Shown here: in pieces, positions 22,734 through 28,748 of the stretch | Numbering within the stretch: position 1 is the first letter of the stretch | Layout: the number at the start of each line of letters is the position of its first letter | Origin: CAIYZT01 sp052387855 | GTDB taxonomy: Bacteria > Pseudomonadota > Alphaproteobacteria > Rhodobacterales > Rhodobacteraceae | Length of the DNA: 28,748 nucleotides | NCBI GenBank assembly: GCA_052387855.1 | Contig: JBQTIT010000075.1 | Coordinates: 1 to 28,748, forward strand | Reading direction: 5' to 3' | Notes under the pieces: generated by a model | The model's input: the letters and a program-made list of their open reading frames with translations, nothing else | Databases searched by the model: none | Told to the model about the DNA's origin: nothing | Made by a program: the position numbers and the translations under genes

Positions 22734-24541
22734 CAGAACTTGCGCTCCGCCGGCGCGATCTTTTTCAGCGCGATACCGCCCTCGGCCTCGGGCGTCAGCG
22801 GCGCGGTGTGGACCGGGCGATAGTCCAGTCGCACGCTTGCCCCTTCGACCCAGGCCAGCGAGTGCTTGCGCCATGCGGCATCGTCGCGCGCGGGGTGATC
22901 CTCATGCGCATGGGCGCCGCGGCTTTCGGTGCGCGCATGGGCGCCGTGAATCGTCGCCAGCGCATTCGGCATCAGGTTGGTCAGCTCAAGCGTTTCCATC
23001 AGGTCCGAATTCCACACCAAGCTGCGGTCGGTCACGCGGATGTCAGACATCCGGCCGGCCAGCGCGGTCATCTTTTTCTCGCCCTCGGCCAGGGTCTTTT
23101 CGGTGCGGAACACGGCGGCGTCCGACTGCATGGTCTTTTGCATCTCAAGCCGCAGATCGGCGGTCGGCACCGCGCCGGTGGCGTGGCGCAGCCCGTCGAA
23201 ACGGTCCAGCGCGCGGTCAACCTCGGCCTTGTTGACCTCGGCAAAGCGTTCCTTGGGGTCCACGATCTGCCCGGCGCGGATCGCGGCGGCGCGGCCGAAC
23301 ACCACCAGATCGATCAACGAGTTCGACCCCAGCCGGTTCGCGCCATGGACCGAGGCGCAGCCCGCCTCGCCCACCGCCATCAGGCCGGGGAACACCGCAT
23401 CCGGCGCGTCCGGCGTTGGGTTCAGCACCTCGCCCCAGTAGTTGGTCGGAATGCCGCCCATGTTGTAATGCACCGTCGGCAGCACCGGGATCGGCTCGCG
23501 CGTCAGATCGACGCCGGCAAAGATGCGGGCGCTTTCCGAAATGCCGGGCAGACGCAGGTCAAGCGTTTCCTTCGGCAGGTGGTTCAGGTGCAGGTGGATA
23601 TGATCGCCCTCGGCGCCGACGCCGCGCCCCTCGCGGATCTCCAGCGTCATGCAGCGGCTGACATAGTCGCGCGGGGCGAGATCCTTGTAGTGGGGGGCAT
23701 AACGCTCCATGAACCGCTCGCCATTGGCGTTGGTCAGATAGCCACCTTCGCCGCGCGCGCCTTCGGTGATCAGGCAGCCCGAGCCATAGATGCCCGTGGG
23801 GTGAAACTGCACAAACTCCATGTCTTGCAGCGGCAGGCCGGCCCGCGCCACCATGCCGCCGCCGTCGCCGGTGCAGGTGTGGGCCGAGGTGGCGCTGAAA
23901 TAGGCGCGCCCATAGCCCCCGGTCGCCAGCACCACCATCTTGGCGTTGAAGACATGGATGGTGCCGTCGTCCAACTTCCACGCCACGATGCCGGTGCAGC
24001 GGCCGCCCGAGATGATCAGGTCCAGCGCGAAATATTCGATGAAGAATTCGGCGTTGTTCTTGAGGCTCTGGCCATAGAGCGTGTGCAGGATGGCATGACC
24101 CGTGCGGTCGGCGGCGGCGCAGGTGCGCTGCACCGGTGGGCCCTCGCCATATTCGGTGGTGTGGCCGCCAAAGGGGCGCTGATAGATCTTGCCCTCTTCG
24201 GTGCGCGAAAAGGGCACGCCGTAGTGGTCAAGCTCATAGACCGCCTTGGGCGCCTCGCGCGCCAGGTACTCCATCGCGTCGGTGTCGCCCAGCCAGTCCG
24301 ACCCCTTGACGGTATCGTACATGTGCCATTGCCATGAATCGGGGCCCATGTTGCCAAGGCTGGCCGCGATGCCTCCCTGCGCCGCGACCGTGTGGCTGCG
24401 GGTCGGAAAGACCTTGGTCACGCAGGCGGTGCGCAGGCCGGCCTCGGCCATGCCCAGCGTCGCGCGCAGCCCCGCGCCGCCGGCGCCCACGACGACCACG
24501 TCATAGTCATGCACTTCATAAGGGTAGGCCTTGGTCATCAT
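22733..24541 (-). CDS. sdhA: Succinate dehydrogenase flavoprotein subunit
   Basis: The 602-residue catalytic subunit oxidises succinate to fumarate with covalently bound FAD. The dinucleotide fold is VVVVGAGGAGLRATLG at 15-30, and the FAD-linking His50 is in TRSHTVAAQGG. Substrate and catalytic blocks include FVQFHPTGIYGSG, TEGARGEGGYL, and MGGIPTNYWGEV, and the FAD-binding SVHGANRLGSNSL is intact. GAGGATCC precedes the tandem ATGATG start. It follows sdhD by 6 bp and overlaps the lipoprotein start by one base. Confidence 0.98.
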   Translation of the reverse strand: MMTKAYPYEVHDYDVVVVGAGGAGLRATLGMAEAGLRTACVTKVFPTRSHTVAAQGGIAASLGNMGPDSWQWHMYDTVKGSDWLGDTDAMEYLAREAPKAVYELDHYGVPFSRTEEGKIYQRPFGGHTTEYGEGPPVQRTCAAADRTGHAILHTLYGQSLKNNAEFFIEYFALDLIISGGRCTGIVAWKLDDGTIHVFNAKMVVLATGGYGRAYFSATSAHTCTGDGGGMVARAGLPLQDMEFVQFHPTGIYGSGCLITEGARGEGGYLTNANGERFMERYAPHYKDLAPRDYVSRCMTLEIREGRGVGAEGDHIHLHLNHLPKETLDLRLPGISESARIFAGVDLTREPIPVLPTVHYNMGGIPTNYWGEVLNPTPDAPDAVFPGLMAVGEAGCASVHGANRLGSNSLIDLVVFGRAAAIRAGQIVDPKERFAEVNKAEVDRALDRFDGLRHATGAVPTADLRLEMQKTMQSDAAVFRTEKTLAEGEKKMTALAGRMSDIRVTDRSLVWNSDLMETLELTNLMPNALATIHGAHARTESRGAHAHEDHPARDDAAWRKHSLAWVEGASVRLDYRPVHTAPLTPEAEGGIALKKIAPAERKF

Positions 24542-24547
24542 GGATCC

Positions 24548-24919
24548 TCAGAGCGCAAGCTTGACAAGGGCGAAAAGCCCGGTCGCGGCGATGACAGCGG
24601 CAAGCGAGGTGGCAAAGATCACCAGCATCTTGCGCGTGGTGCCGCGGGTGTAATCCTCGATCATCATCTGCGCGCCCATGGCGAAGTGGCGCATGCCCAC
24701 CACCAGCACAAGGGCGGTCAGAATGGCGGGAAAGGGGCGGGCAAAGGTGGCGCGAACCGCCTCCAGCGGCTGGCCCAGCGCCGAGCCGAAGACAAAGATC
24801 CAGGCCGGCAGCAAAAAGGCCAGGGCCACCGCGCTGACGGTCATGCGCCAGTGATGATGCGTTCCGGCATGGGCGGCGCCCTTGCCGATCGCGCGTTTGC
24901 GGGGTGTCAGATAGCGCAT
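24548..24919 (-). CDS. sdhD: Succinate dehydrogenase membrane anchor subunit SdhD
   Basis: The 123-residue protein has three membrane helices. The conserved RHFAMGAQMMIEDYTRG motif includes His78, a haem/quinone-region residue, and the Asp89-Tyr90 pair equivalent to the quinone-site DY of E. coli SdhD. The N-terminus has a HxGTHHHW segment common in alphaproteobacterial homologues. It lies 9 bp after sdhC and 6 bp before sdhA. Confidence 0.93.
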   Translation of the reverse strand: MRYLTPRKRAIGKGAAHAGTHHHWRMTVSAVALAFLLPAWIFVFGSALGQPLEAVRATFARPFPAILTALVLVVGMRHFAMGAQMMIEDYTRGTTRKMLVIFATSLAAVIAATGLFALVKLAL

Positions 24920-24928
24920 GGTGCCCCC

Positions 24929-25312
24929 TCAGACGATCAGGATGGTCAGCAGGGTCAGCCCGAGCGACCCAAGGACGATGCCCCAGCCCAGCCGCTCGGC
25001 CGAGGTGATGTCAAGCCCGCGCCCCGAATCGAACCACAGATGCCGCAGGCCGGCAAGGTAGTGATACCACAGCGCCCAGGCCGAAAGCGTCAGGACCAGA
25101 TCGCCGAACCAGCTTGTCAGCACCGCGTCGGCCGTGGCAAAAGCCCCTGCCCCGGTGGCGGCGGCTGTCAGCCACCAGACCGCCAGCACCGCACCGGCGA
25201 TCAGCCCGTTGCCGGTGATCCGCGTCAGGATCGAGGTGATCGCGGTCAGTTGCGGGCGGTAGATCTGCAAATGGGGGGAGAGCGGGCGTTCGACGCGCTT
25301 GACCTCGGCCAT
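24929..25312 (-). CDS. sdhC: Succinate dehydrogenase cytochrome b556 subunit SdhC
   Basis: The 127-residue protein has three membrane helices. RPLSPHLQIYR at 9-19 is the quinone-site SPHL...YR motif, and HYLAGLRHLWFDSG contains His84, the expected haem b ligand, and His91. The ATG at 25312 follows AAAGGA and gives the normal length; an open frame extends to 25354 but has no good start signal. A 193-bp gap with operator-like palindromes separates it from the upstream mch gene. Confidence 0.94.
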   Translation of the reverse strand: MAEVKRVERPLSPHLQIYRPQLTAITSILTRITGNGLIAGAVLAVWWLTAAATGAGAFATADAVLTSWFGDLVLTLSAWALWYHYLAGLRHLWFDSGRGLDITSAERLGWGIVLGSLGLTLLTILIV

Positions 25313-25428
25313 GATCCGTCCTTTCCGTCTGCGCCCGAGAAGCGCCGCGCGCATCCTGAGCCTTGGTCATCAATAGCGCGTGAATTCGGCCTGTCACGCG
25401 GGCAGAGAGACGAGAGGCGCCCGGATTG

Positions 25429-25447
25429 CGCGAAAATCGCGTTTTTT
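25429..25447 (+). terminator. Terminator-like hairpin on the plus strand
   Basis: CGCGA-AAA-TCGCG is directly followed by six T residues on the plus strand, an intrinsic-terminator pattern with a short stem. All surrounding genes are on the minus strand, so it would stop only antisense transcription. Read on the minus strand it has an AAAATCG/CGATTTT stem but no following T-tract. Confidence 0.3.
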
Positions 25448-25453
25448 CGATTT

Positions 25454-25484
25454 TGTGATCACAGTTTTTCTGGCTGTGATCACA
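25454..25484. promoter_or_regulatory. Two identical TGTGATCACA palindromes upstream of sdhC
   Basis: Perfect 10-bp palindromes lie at 25454-25463 and 25475-25484, start to start 21 bp, which is two helical turns. They are about 140-175 bp upstream of sdhC, just after the mch stop. This is typical of a regulator that binds as two dimers on one face of the helix. The half-site resembles CRP half-sites but without the 6-bp spacer; I cannot name the regulator. Confidence 0.6.
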
Positions 25485-25505
25485 CATTTTCGCCACCCTC
25501 GCCCC

Positions 25506-26525
25506 CTACAGCGGCATCAGCGCCCAGTAGTCGAGATCCAGAAGAATCCCGGGCAGGTACTTGCCGCCCGCGTCCTTCAGCCCCTGACCCGGCGCCTTGG
25601 TCGCCACGGTGCGCAGCCGGATCGCGCCCACGCCCGGTGCGGCGGTTTCGGCCTTGTCCAGCACCTCGCTCCAGGCCCGCACCGTGTCGCCGGCAAAGCA
25701 GGGATTGGCATGGGCGCCCCCGTTCAGGCCGACGACCATCTGCGCGTTGGCCAGCCCGTTGAACGACAGCGCCCGCGCCAGGCTGATGACATGCCCGCCA
25801 TAGATCAGCCGCCGGCCGTCCTCGCGCTGGGTGGCGTCGAAATGCACGCGGGCGGTGTTCTGCCACAGGCGGGTGGCCAGCATATGCTCGGCCTCTTCGA
25901 TGGTGACGGCATCGACATGGTCGATCCGCTCGCCGATGGTGTAATCGCTCAGCCGGTGCGGCTCGCCGGCAAGGGCAAAGTCGTAGCGGGAGAAATCGAG
26001 CCCCTCAGGCACCACCAACTGCCCCGCCGTCAGCGCCCCGGCCAGCGCCGGCACCGCCGGCGCGGCGCCGCGCGCGCGGCGGGCGCGGACCATGACCCAG
26101 CGGACATAGCTCAGCACCTCTGTCCCGTGCTGGTTGATCCCGCGCGTGCGCACCCAGACCACGCCCGTCGTGCCCGAGGAGTTTTCCCTGAGCCCGATCA
26201 CCGTGCTTTCGGCGCGCAATGTGTCGCCGGGCCAGACCGGCGCCAGCCAGCGCCCCTCGGCATAGCCCAGGTTGGCCACGGCGTTCAGGCTGATGTCGGG
26301 CACCGTCTTGCCAAAGACGGTGTGAAACGCGATCAAATCATCCATCGGGCTTTGTGCCAGCCCGCAGGCCCGGGCGAATTCGTCGCTGGAATAAAGCGCC
26401 CCGCGCGCGGGATAAAGCGCGTGGTACAGCGCCCGCTCGCCGCCCGACAGCGTGCGCGGGGCGGCGTGGATGATCACCTCGCCCAGCGCGTAATCCTCGA
26501 AAAAGCGGCCCTGCGCGGTCTTCAT
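25506..26525 (-). CDS. mch: Mesaconyl-CoA hydratase (beta-methylmalyl-CoA dehydratase)
   Basis: The 339-residue protein has two MaoC-type hot-dog domains (roughly 10-150 and 190-330) and the length of characterised mesaconyl-CoA hydratases. In the ethylmalonyl-CoA pathway it hydrates mesaconyl-CoA to beta-methylmalyl-CoA. Recognisable blocks are GRFFEDYALGEVIIHA, SPMDDLIAFHTVFGKTVPDI, NLGYAEGRWLAPVWPGDTL, and IYGGHVISLARALSFNGL. Its ATG overlaps the TGA of the DUF1737 gene as ATGA. It lies directly upstream of sdhC in the same direction. The assignment over other MaoC proteins rests on these blocks plus the neighbouring pathway genes. Confidence 0.93.
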   Translation of the reverse strand: MKTAQGRFFEDYALGEVIIHAAPRTLSGGERALYHALYPARGALYSSDEFARACGLAQSPMDDLIAFHTVFGKTVPDISLNAVANLGYAEGRWLAPVWPGDTLRAESTVIGLRENSSGTTGVVWVRTRGINQHGTEVLSYVRWVMVRARRARGAAPAVPALAGALTAGQLVVPEGLDFSRYDFALAGEPHRLSDYTIGERIDHVDAVTIEEAEHMLATRLWQNTARVHFDATQREDGRRLIYGGHVISLARALSFNGLANAQMVVGLNGGAHANPCFAGDTVRAWSEVLDKAETAAPGVGAIRLRTVATKAPGQGLKDAGGKYLPGILLDLDYWALMPL

Positions 26526-26725
26526 TGCTCGGCCAGCCTCAGGTCCGGCGCATAGCTGCCCGGCACCTCCTTGACCACGGCCTGACCGCAGCGCATCACC
26601 CCGCGCGCGGCGTCAAAGGCATAGGTCGGGCTGCCGTGCAGCTCCCATCCCTTTGACAGCGCAAGCGAAACCTTGTGGCAAAAGGCCGAGGTGTCGTCCT
26701 CGGACAGAAAGCGGTAAAGCCTCAT
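26522..26725 (-). CDS. DUF1737 family small protein
   Basis: The 67-residue protein starts MRLYRFLSEDDTSAFCHKVSLALSKGWELHGSPT (split over residues 1-34), the typical DUF1737 pattern with a conserved GWELHGSP core. No function is established. The ATG at 26725 is chosen over the open frame to 26761 because the family begins at this strand and GGGGGTGAG lies just upstream. It is coupled on both sides: one base from nnrU and a 4-bp ATGA overlap with mch. Confidence 0.85.
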   Translation of the reverse strand: MRLYRFLSEDDTSAFCHKVSLALSKGWELHGSPTYAFDAARGVMRCGQAVVKEVPGSYAPDLRLAEQ

Positions 26726-26726
26726 C

Positions 26727-27278
26727 TCACCCCCCCAGCACCGGCACGCCAAGCCAGCCATGCAGCCATCCGATCCCGGCGAACAGCACGGCAGACATCG
26801 CGATGTGCAGGGCGTCGTTGCGCACCGGGCCGGGCTGCGGGCGCTGCCAGGCCGGCTCCATCCGGTTGATCAGGATCACGTCCAGAACCGCCCAGGCCAG
26901 CAGCCCGCCGAACAGGACGACCGAGGCCAGATCGCCGTTGACCAGCAGATGCGCCAGCGCCCAGACCTTGACCGAGGTAAGCATCGGATGGCGCAGGCGG
27001 CTGCGCAGGGCGCCGCGCGAATAGCCCAGCGTCACAAGCACCACCGCCACCAGCATCAGCAGGATGCTGAGCGGGCGCAGAAAGGCGGGCGGCTCCCACA
27101 GGGTGATGACCTCGGCCCCCCTGTAGCTCGTGATCATCAGCGCCAGCGCGGCAAAGGTCAGCACCGTTACCACCAGCTTGCCGGTATTGTCCCCTAGCCC
27201 GGCGCGAAAGCCGGGGGTCACCCGTTTCATCAGGTGCGAGTAGGACCACAACAGCACCCCAAGGATCAGCCAGACCAT
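26727..27278 (-). CDS. NnrU family integral membrane protein
   Basis: The 183-residue protein has about five membrane helices. NnrU-family features include the N-terminal SYSHLMKRVTPGFRAGLG, HPMLTSVKVWALAHLLVNGD near 97-116, and the C-terminal GWLHGWLGVP. NnrU was first linked to nitrite/nitric oxide metabolism, but related proteins are widespread and their role is unclear; the methyltransferase-like NnrU/isoprenylcysteine fold is another relation. Here it is a single base away from both mcl2 and the DUF1737 gene, so it is part of the carbon operon. Confidence 0.82.
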   Translation of the reverse strand: MVWLILGVLLWSYSHLMKRVTPGFRAGLGDNTGKLVVTVLTFAALALMITSYRGAEVITLWEPPAFLRPLSILLMLVAVVLVTLGYSRGALRSRLRHPMLTSVKVWALAHLLVNGDLASVVLFGGLLAWAVLDVILINRMEPAWQRPQPGPVRNDALHIAMSAVLFAGIGWLHGWLGVPVLGG

Positions 27279-27279
27279 C

Positions 27280-28146
27280 TCAATCTCTCCCTCCGCTCAT
27301 CGCCTTGATATGCGCCGCCTTGTCCAGCGTCGCCCGTGCCGTCACGATATGCAAGTTCTCGACGATCTTTCCATCCACCACCGCCACCGCCTGCCCCTGC
27401 GCCAGCGAGGCGTCGAAAGCCGCGATCTGCCGGCGGGCCAGGTCGATCTCGTCCGCATCCGGCGCAAAGACGGTGTTGGCGATCTCGATCTGCGCGGGAT
27501 GGATCAGCGTCTTGCCGTCAAAGCCCATGTCGCGGCCCTGGGCGCATTCGGCGGCAAGCCCCGCCTCGTCGCGAAAGGCGTTGAAGACGCCGTCGACGAT
27601 CACCCGGCCGTGCGCCCGCGCCGCCAGCAGGCACAGGCCCAGCCCGGACATCAGCGCCAGGCGGTCAGGGCGATGCCGGCTGCCCAGGTCCTTGGCCAGA
27701 TCGTTGGTGCCCATGACCATTCCGGTCAGCCGCGGATGGGCCGCGATGGCGCCGGCGTTCAGCATGGCCAGCGGCGTCTCCATCATCGCCCAGAGGTCGG
27801 CGCCCGGCAGCGCCGCCGCCACCGCGTCCAGATCCCCGGGCGCGGCGACCTTGGGGACCAGCACGGCATCGACCCTTGCACCCTGCGCGATGACCGCGCC
27901 GATTGCCGCCAGGTCCTGCCGGCCCCATTCGGTGCCAATCCCGTTGATCCGCACGATCCGCGCCCGCAGGCCAAAGTCGGCCCCGGCCAGCACCCGCGCC
28001 AGAAGCGCCCGCGCCGGCGCCTTTTCGTCAGGGGCCACGGCGTCTTCGAGATCGAAGATGATCGCATCGCAGGCCAGCGTCCGCGCCTTCTCCATCGCCC
28101 TCTCACGCGCGGCGGGAATGTAGAGGACCGACCGATAGGGACGCAT
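27280..28146 (-). CDS. mcl2: CitE-like (3S)-malyl-CoA thioesterase (Mcl2 type)
   Basis: The 288-residue HpcH/HpaI/CitE-family protein has RSVLYIPAARERAMEKA at the start, FDLEDAV at 31-37, substrate-binding Arg66 in VRINGIGTEWG, and the Mg2+ ligands Glu123 (MMETPLAMLN) and Asp149 (GTNDLAKDLG). In R. sphaeroides the gene in this operon position encodes Mcl2, which hydrolyses (3S)-malyl-CoA to malate and CoA; the paralogue Mcl1, the lyase, is elsewhere. Mcl2 is favoured here from that context, since lyase and thioesterase cannot be separated by eye. The ATG at 28146 follows GGAGA; the longer frame upstream is repeat-derived. A TTTCC-N6-GGAAA inverted repeat lies at 28199-28214. It is the first gene of the long operon. 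Confidence 0.86.
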   Translation of the reverse strand: MRPYRSVLYIPAARERAMEKARTLACDAIIFDLEDAVAPDEKAPARALLARVLAGADFGLRARIVRINGIGTEWGRQDLAAIGAVIAQGARVDAVLVPKVAAPGDLDAVAAALPGADLWAMMETPLAMLNAGAIAAHPRLTGMVMGTNDLAKDLGSRHRPDRLALMSGLGLCLLAARAHGRVIVDGVFNAFRDEAGLAAECAQGRDMGFDGKTLIHPAQIEIANTVFAPDADEIDLARRQIAAFDASLAQGQAVAVVDGKIVENLHIVTARATLDKAAHIKAMSGGRD

Positions 28147-28236
28147 CGCGAATCTCCGCCAAGCAACAATCTTGCGCCGAGGAAAGCGATTCCGGCATTT
28201 TCCGCAAGAGGAAATTTCTGCGCTGCGGCGAAGCCC

Positions 28237-28748
28237 GGGGGCCTTGGGCGTTGGCCGAGGAAGCGGCATCGCATGACCTCGGCCGGCGCTTCGGCCAAAG
28301 TCGGGCGGAGAAGGAAACGCACCGCATTTCCCCGCCCGTGTGGGAACGTTGGCGGGGTGACCGGTTCCGCCATGACACCTGAGGCCAGCGCCCGACCCGG
28401 CGGGTGCGGAGCATGACCTCGGTGAGTGCCTCGGCCACATCTGGCCCGGGCGGAAAAGGAAACGCACCGCGTTTCCCCGCCCGTGTGGGAACGTGTCCGG
28501 TAAACCGGTTCCGCATGAGACCGCTGAGGCCAGCGCCCGACCCGGAGGGCGTGGAGCGCCCTCCCTGGGGGGGTCGGGCGCTGGCCGAGGGCCTGTGGGG
28601 CCCTCGGCCGGGGATGGGGTAAGCGTTCCCGCATGACCTCGGCGAGTGCCTCGGCCAAAGTCGGGCGAAACGGAAACGCACTGCGTTGCCCCGCCCGTGT
28701 GGGAACCCGTCCGGTAAACCGGTTCCGCATGAGACCGCTGAGGCCAGC
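28237..28748 (+). repeat. Tandem array of the structured repeat, right end
   Basis: Three units start with GCATGACCTCGG at 28271, 28411 and 28631; the last is cut by the window end. A decayed fragment lies from 28237. The middle unit is the most complete: GAAACGC-ACC-GCGTTTC, CCGGT-AA-ACCGG, then a perfect 15-bp outer stem (28529-28543 with 28571-28585) enclosing an 8-bp inner stem (28544-28551 with 28557-28564), then the GGCCGAGGGCC hairpin. A 40-base segment is identical at 28495-28534 and 28709-28748. No gene is visible in this ~500 bp. Confidence 0.86.
28583..28609. repeat. Perfect 11-bp inverted repeat, third copy
   Basis: The same GGCCGAGGGCC/GGCCCTCGGCC arms occur here as at 3481-3507 and 3693-3719, with the loop TGTGG instead of TTTGG. 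The loop change with intact arms suggests the stem is conserved. Its first bases overlap the right arm of the 15-bp stem ending at 28585, so the two structures compete. Confidence 0.85.

Noticed and set aside
22727..24337. Plus-strand open frame of 536 codons
   Set aside because: It is antisense to sdhA, which is intact on the minus strand.
27783..28730. Long minus-strand open frames through the right-end array (also 28103-28681)
   Set aside because: They are repeat translations with internally repeated segments, partly out of frame with mcl2. The mcl2 protein begins at 28146.
28271..28748. CRISPR array
   Set aside because: The units are 120-220 bp, contain several internal palindromes, and are not separated by unique spacers of regular length. 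No cas gene is present.

Overview
The window is GC-rich DNA from an alphaproteobacterium, very probably a member of the Rhodobacterales (Rhodobacter/Rhodovulum/Paracoccus-like). The support is gene content: an Irr-type Fur-family regulator divergent from fabA-fabB-fabI, crotonyl-CoA carboxylase/reductase next to ethylmalonyl-CoA mutase, and an sdhCDAB operon led by mesaconyl-CoA hydratase and a malyl-CoA thioesterase-like gene. That last order matches what I remember from Rhodobacter sphaeroides. Genus and species cannot be fixed from the sequence alone.

Layout. 1-230: inverted copies of a structured repeat. 300-3215: hrpB helicase and a DgkA-type kinase. 3216-3905: a gene-free block of the same repeats. 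3906-7462: irr (minus) divergent from fabA-fabB-fabI and a VOC-fold gene. 7478-7551: tRNA-Gly(TCC). 7597-9731: SRAP/HMCES-like DNA-repair gene divergent from DUF952-pyrD. 9732-11771: stand-alone Lrp-type ligand-binding domain, RecD-like helicase and a small conserved-looking protein, all minus. 11923-15186: ccr, a PlsB-like acyltransferase and a membrane protein, all minus. 15372-17426: ecm (plus), overlapping tail to tail a GH3 beta-glucosidase (17342-19780, minus). 19908-21497: deoD (plus) and a DUF1989 gene (minus). 21612-28146: one long minus-strand operon, mcl2-nnrU-DUF1737-mch-sdhC-sdhD-sdhA-lipoprotein-sdhB. 28237-28748: three tandem copies of the repeat, running off the window end.

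How the genes work together. Ccr, Ecm, Mch and Mcl2 are four enzymes of the ethylmalonyl-CoA pathway, which assimilates acetyl-CoA without isocitrate lyase. Succinate dehydrogenase, in the mch transcription unit, would draw off the succinyl-CoA/succinate the pathway produces. Other steps (beta-ketothiolase, acetoacetyl-CoA reductase, epimerase, methylsuccinyl-CoA dehydrogenase, Mcl1, propionyl-CoA carboxylase) are not in the window. The fab cluster covers unsaturated fatty-acid synthesis and enoyl reduction.

The least explained elements are the repeat family with nested perfect hairpins (including a perfect 40-nt inverted pair at the two window ends), a pair of identical TGTGATCACA palindromes spaced exactly 21 bp upstream of sdhC, an 18-bp perfect palindrome upstream of the GH3 gene with no regulator gene nearby, and a small lipoprotein encoded between sdhA and sdhB. 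I did not find a phage, transposase, CRISPR array or obvious new defence system.
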